Below, piece after piece: positions 60,385-64,000 of a stretch of DNA of 64,000 nucleotides. Source of the stretch: Chondrus crispus (lineage: Eukaryota; Rhodophyta; Florideophyceae; Gigartinales; Gigartinaceae); the NCBI RefSeq assembly GCF_000350225.1, contig NW_005179190.1, positions 51,000-114,999 of the forward strand, in the 5' to 3' direction. Position 1 is the first letter of the stretch. Each line of letters starts with the position of its first letter. The position numbers and the translations under genes are program-made. The notes beneath the pieces were generated by a model. The model ran no database searches. It saw nothing but the letters and a program-made list of their open reading frames with translations, and was not told the origin of the DNA.

Positions 60385-62270
60385 ACGAGTCGTCCCGTTA
60401 TACCCATCGGGGGTATGTTCTTCCCACCGTCCCCTTCTCTGCGTAAAGTCAATCCCGTCTCTTTTGTGCACGCGATGTCCGTCGTACAGTTCCTCTCCTT
60501 TCCTTGAAGCCGAGCCTCGATAGTGCTCCTCGAGCTTCTCCTATGTATATTTTTCTCCTTCTGCGACATGGCCTGCCGCGGGGGTCTCGACGCCCTTGCG
60601 GCGCGTGAGGTTGGTCGAGCCCTCCGAGTCGGCTTTCGATAGTGCTCCGCGCGATTCTTCTCCCTCTTACGAAAGGGTCTCTGGTGGGCGCGATCATGTT
60701 CGTGCGTGTACCGCGTCTTGTCCTCCGTTCTCGAGGTCGTCGTCGTACTCGGACGAGGGCAAGGCCCGAGGGACCGGTAGTTCTCATCGCGGCCCTCGCC
60801 TCCGGTGGCGAGGGCACCGCTCGTGATACTGTCTTCCGGGTCGCGCCCCTCGCCGTTCGAGCGAGGGCGCGGCGGGCGGTGTATGTCTTCTCATCGCGCC
60901 CCTCGCCTCCGAGGGCGAGGGCACAGCGCGGTATTTTCCTTGTCGTCGCGCCCCTCGCCTCCGAGGGCGAGGGCAGATGGGTAAGAGAGCGGTTGGTGGA
61001 CGACCCGAATCGTCCGCCAGGGGATGGAGAGGGCGCCGTCTTCTCTCCCCTGGCGCCGGGGCTCGGGTCCGCGGGGTTATGGCGAGGGGGCAGGCGCCTC
61101 GTGGTGAGTGCGGTCGTCCGCCTGACGCGTCCCCTTCCCCGCGCGACGTCGCGGTCCGTACTGTAGTCTCCACCGCCCGTGCTCTTGACGATGAGCGGAG
61201 AGGGGTAAGAGACCTTGGCATGTGGGGGAAGGGGGAGGAGTCGTCTCCTCCCTCATCGCCAGAGCGGCTCGTCCGCATGGTCGTGTGGGTGGCCCTGGCG
61301 GAGCTCGATACTCCCCAATTCCACACGCGGAGTTGGCGTTCGTCGCATCGGTGTGGGGTTCTCGAGTCCCCTTGCGAACCAACGGTGGGAGGCGGCGAGG
61401 ACTGGCGGGTTCGTTACTCGCGTGCCGTCCCCACCGCTGGATGACTTCCTTGCGCAGCGTCACGAGTCGCTGGTCTTGGTGCCTGCTCCGCTTTCGGGAC
61501 GCCCCGTGCGTCGGACTTCTGCGCATTCCGCCGGTTTGACAATTCTGGAGGGGGCAGCATCGGGACCGCGCCCCTCCATGGTCGGGCTCCGGTAGCGTGT
61601 CCGGGTCGGTGGGTACACGCTGTACTCTTCCCACGCGTCGCCGTCCGAACGTCCCTTGCGCGTTGTACGTATCGCGTGCGCTTGGACGTCATGTAAGGGC
61701 ACTGTCTCCCAGTGTAATTTCGCGATCCACTAATTTTTCTCCCTTATTTAGGGTATGGCCGTGGCTGTTTGTTGGGGCTCTGATCTCGAGTGTATCAGCC
61801 GACGGCGGCTCGTACTGTCTCTTCCCTCCCCTTGCTCGGTCTGCAGCGTACTTGTCGTTGCCATCTAGTGCCGAGGTGCGTCCTTCGTCGTCGCAGGGGT
61901 CTCGGGATCGCGGACCCCTTCCGTATAGCGCAGCTGGTACGAACCGGTGCGCGCAGGACAGCTGTCCCCATGTAGGCGAAACTTGTGGCGACCGCGGGGC
62001 GACTGTATCGTTCCGGGAGATCGTCTCCCTGCTCGAGGGCTCATTGTCCACAGTCCGTGACGAGGTGCCATCATGGCGCAGCTCGTGCTGCTCGCTTCCT
62101 TTGGTTTGCGTACGGGAGCTCTCGGTTGCCAATACGTCTTGGCTTCTCGCGACTGATTCCGTTGCTGTTCTTTGGAGACACCTGTCCCTTCGCGCGTCCC
62201 CTTTCGTCCTAAGCCCGCGGGGTGAGTTTAATTCGAGACGGAAGTTAATCCGTAACGAAGCGGTTGAGGG
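60385..62270. other. Rest of the R3 cassette, no supported gene
   Basis: GC-rich sequence with many long frames on both strands that reflect composition. The plus-strand frame 61597-62313 (238 codons) runs into the pol end and has no motif. The only structure I can support is the hairpin minisatellite at 60789-60975. No AATAAA was found just after the antisense stop. Confidence 0.4.
60789..60975. repeat. Four-unit minisatellite of hairpins
   Basis: Units starting GCG[GC]CCCTCGCC at 60789, 60843, 60896 and 60948, spaced 54, 53 and 52 bases. Each unit contains CCCTCGCC followed within a few bases by GGCGAGGG or a close variant, so each can fold as a GC hairpin. Units three and four are identical over their core. 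Confidence 0.85.
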
Positions 62271-62301
62271 TCCCCTCCTCAAGAGTGAACGTCCGCGTTC
62301 A
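62271..62301 (-). other. Internal polypurine tract of R3 overlapping the pol stop
   Basis: The minus strand reads TGAACGCGGACGTTCA, then CTCTTGAGGAGGGGA. It includes the last codons of pol (NADVHS), the TGA stop and a purine tract. The block matches 57816-57847 beside the 3' LTR, so the cassette is bounded by two copies. Confidence 0.7.
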
Positions 62302-63022
62302 CTTCTGAGATGAGGTCTCTCCCTGTACGCGCTCGGAGTCTTGGAGCGTAACGAGACACCAACTCCTCGGGGATGTGGGTACGCGCTGTCCATGTGGGAG
62401 CGTCATAGTCTGCCCACTTAATGAGGAACTCCGTAGTTCCATCCTCCATGACGCGATGCTTGAGTAGCCGTTCGACAGCATACTGTGTGCCTTCATTGAT
62501 CTTGTCGGCAAGGTCCTCGGGGGTAGTCGTGCTCGCCCTTGGCACGTTCGCCGGCGGGGGTGCGTAGACGCAGCGGTCTGCCGAGACGCGCTCTGTAACT
62601 CCATCACGATCGATCGTGATAGTGCGCTGGTCGTTCGCGAGAACTCGGTACGGTCCGACAGCAGGGGAGGCCAGCTTGTTCGATGTCTTCCCCCCATCGG
62701 TGGGGTTCAGATATACGTATTCTCCGGGACGGAGCCGGGAATTAATACGTCTTATGCGCTTATCGAAGTCGCGCTTGTAGCGAGCCTGCGTCCGACGCAG
62801 GCTCCCGTAGGCCTTCTGGATAGTCGAGTCCAAGGTCTTGAGAAACTCGGCACGTTGGTTCCCCCTATCGGAAGGGGGTGCGTCGCCGTCGGAGAGAGAA
62901 CTCCGGCGGTGGCCTGCTGAGCACGAGCTCAAACGGCGTGGTGCGTGTGGTGCGATGTACGTGGGAGTTGTACGCGTACGTAAGCGGCCCCACGTACACG
63001 TCCCAGTCGTCCTGGTGTTCAC
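62279..63022 (-). CDS. pol: R3 pol C-terminus: integrase tail and chromodomain
   Basis: In this frame: QKAYGSLRRTQARYKRDFDK (the integrase C-terminal region after the DDE core), a GPYRVL/ERVSADRCV domain, and a chromodomain (FLIKWADYDAPTW, PEELVSRY), stop at 62279. The functional part begins near 62880, where the upstream integrase frame (62865-64000) runs out; a single frameshift there separates the two. R2 shows the same segments in the same order. The first part of this frame, from 63022, is a shadow of integrase. Confidence 0.8.
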   Translation of the reverse strand: MNTRTTGTCTWGRLRTRTTPTYIAPHAPRRLSSCSAGHRRSSLSDGDAPPSDRGNQRAEFLKTLDSTIQKAYGSLRRTQARYKRDFDKRIRRINSRLRPGEYVYLNPTDGGKTSNKLASPAVGPYRVLANDQRTITIDRDGVTERVSADRCVYAPPPANVPRASTTTPEDLADKINEGTQYAVERLLKHRVMEDGTTEFLIKWADYDAPTWTARTHIPEELVSRYAPRLRARTGRDLISEVNADVHS

Positions 63023-64000
63023 CCACGTAGTTCCTCAGCATCGAGGCGATTGTTCGGTTATATCGCTCGACTTGCCCGTTCGTCTGGGGATGGTACGCCG
63101 AAGTGTACAAATTCGTTATCCCCAGAACACGGCACGTGCTGTGGAAGAACTTGGCATTAAACTGAGGGCCGTTGTCCGAAAGCAACGTGCGAGGGACGCC
63201 ATACTTGAAAACCCACGAGTCGCAGAACGCAACTGCGACCGTGTACGCTGTTATCGTGCGGAGCGCAACGACTTGCGTCAGCTTACTGAAGCGGTCCGTA
63301 ATCACGAGCAGGAATCGTTTCCCTGTCTTCGTCTTGGGGAGCGGCCCCAAGATGTCGATGGCGAGGCTCTCGAGAGGTCTCGTAGCTGGGAATAATCTCA
63401 ATCGATTGAGATGTTTCCTCAGCTTAACCCGGTTCATCGCGCAGGTCCGACACCCTCGCACCGTGGCTGCCACGTCTGCAGCCAGGTGGGGCCAGTAGTA
63501 CTCGCGTCGAAGTGCGTAGTACATACGGTTCTGGCCCGGGTGCCCGGCGATGGCCGGGTTGTGGCACAGGCGAAGGAGCCTGGCGCGAAGCGTCCGAGGC
63601 ACCACCACCTGTACGGTGTCAGGATCGAAGGGGTGTCTCCGTTTGAGCACCCCTTGGTGGTCTTCGAAGAACGCGCAGTCTCGAGACTCGGACTGTCGTG
63701 CCAAAACGGTTTGGCAGAAGTCATCCACGCGTTGCTCCTCGACTATCTCCTCTATCGTAAGAGGGGCCGGAAGGTTGTCCTGTGGTGGGGCGACCGGGGA
63801 GTCGAGCGCGCCAGCCTCGGGGTCTTCGGCGCGCTGGATGTCGGCGGCGTCGAACTCGTCGTTCTCCTCCCAAAACGAATTGGGTCCTTGGAGAGCGGGG
63901 GCTTCGTCGTCGCCTCGCGGTTCGTAGGGCGTCCGTACGCGCGGCCTTGTTCGGGCTTCGGCTTGAATCGGTGTCGTTACGAAGACATGGACGGCCTGAT
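62865..64000 (-). CDS. pol: R3 pol: RNase H-integrase linker and integrase core, partial
   Basis: The frame is open from the window edge. After an acidic linker (EENDEFDAADIQ) comes the integrase HHCC region (H in AIAGHPG and a CRTC pair), then the DDE core: LAIDILGPL (about 63365), LLSDNGPQF (about 63190) and GQVERYNRT (about 63080), all three acidic residues present. It ends VLSRPPPEFS and then runs into a stop at 62865 because of a frameshift near 62880. It is incomplete at its 5' end, so protease and RT of R3 are not visible. Confidence 0.85.
   Translation of the reverse strand, partial: QAVHVFVTTPIQAEARTRPRVRTPYEPRGDDEAPALQGPNSFWEENDEFDAADIQRAEDPEAGALDSPVAPPQDNLPAPLTIEEIVEEQRVDDFCQTVLARQSESRDCAFFEDHQGVLKRRHPFDPDTVQVVVPRTLRARLLRLCHNPAIAGHPGQNRMYYALRREYYWPHLAADVAATVRGCRTCAMNRVKLRKHLNRLRLFPATRPLESLAIDILGPLPKTKTGKRFLLVITDRFSKLTQVVALRTITAYTVAVAFCDSWVFKYGVPRTLLSDNGPQFNAKFFHSTCRVLGITNLYTSAYHPQTNGQVERYNRTIASMLRNYVGEHQDDWDVYVGPLTYAYNSHVHRTTRTTPFELVLSRPPPEFSLRRRRTPFR

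Larger units (their letters stand above)
57114..64000 (-). mobile_element. R3: Ty3/gypsy element with antisense gene, 5' part outside the window
   Basis: 3' LTR at 57114-57814, polypurine tract, antisense cassette, a second polypurine tract and the C-terminal half of pol reading leftwards to the window edge. By pol sequence it belongs to the same lineage as R2, but its LTR is of a different family (L3). The 5' LTR, PBS, gag and most of pol would lie beyond 64000. Confidence 0.88.

Noticed and set aside
60789..60975. CRISPR-like array
   Set aside because: Only four units, the spacer parts are themselves related, and the genome is eukaryotic. It is a hairpin minisatellite.
61077..61634. Long overlapping frames of about 180 codons around 60.8-62.3 kb as extra R3 genes
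   Set aside because: Very high GC makes stop codons rare in all frames; frames overlap on both strands and lack motifs.

Overview
This is a repeat-rich eukaryotic nuclear window. There are no bacterial-style operons. Single-copy coding sequence is sparse, and most of the window is made of nested LTR retrotransposons. The organism cannot be fixed from the sequence. An alga is my best guess, possibly a red macroalga because of the LTR-rich, intron-poor appearance, but that is inference at low confidence.

Layout. 1-9 kb is low-copy DNA with one convincing gene, a coiled-coil protein at 2278-3954 (+), one probable small Cys-rich zinc-binding protein at 7388-7732 (+), and scattered minus-strand coding-like debris. 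10.2-12.1 kb holds a decayed Ty1/copia pol (integrase, RT, RNase H, minus strand), broken by a truncated LTR at 12106. From 13967 to about 52267 lies one old 5'-truncated Ty3/gypsy element (here R1b, minus strand). It has been opened by five later insertions: a solo L2 LTR (17361-18117), two solo L1 LTRs (18280-19323 and 21531-22584), a complete 13.05 kb gypsy element R1a (25167-38216, target duplication GAAGA) and a complete 11.5 kb gypsy element R2 (39560-51095, target duplication GCAAG). The target duplications and the host sequence that resumes on each side let the nest be unpacked base by base. 52.3-53.7 kb has a possible DNA-transposon protein remnant. 55.9-57.1 kb has a cluster of long perfect palindromes. 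57114 to the window end is a third gypsy element, R3, whose 5' part runs off the right edge.

How the elements work. R1a keeps long gag and pol frames: coiled-coil Gag with a CCHC knuckle, and Pol with protease, RT, RNase H, integrase and chromodomain. Pol is reached by a -1 frame change at a GGAAAAC/GGGAAAC/GGGAAAA-type site next to the gag stop, which is present in all three gag-pol junctions visible. R1a and R2 share the same 18-nt primer-binding site although their LTRs are unrelated.

The most interesting system is in R2 and R3. Between the end of pol and the 3' LTR both carry a 3-4.4 kb cassette with a large gene on the strand opposite to pol. It encodes homologous proteins of unknown function (a conserved central region followed by a coiled coil). 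In both elements a copy of the polypurine tract lies at each end of the cassette; in R3 the repeated unit also includes the last codons of pol. This suggests the antisense gene was captured by an ancestral element through polypurine-tract duplication. I do not recognise the protein. The three LTR families also share a CTACTGTAG dyad just upstream of TATA, and the L3 LTR has an array of hairpins.
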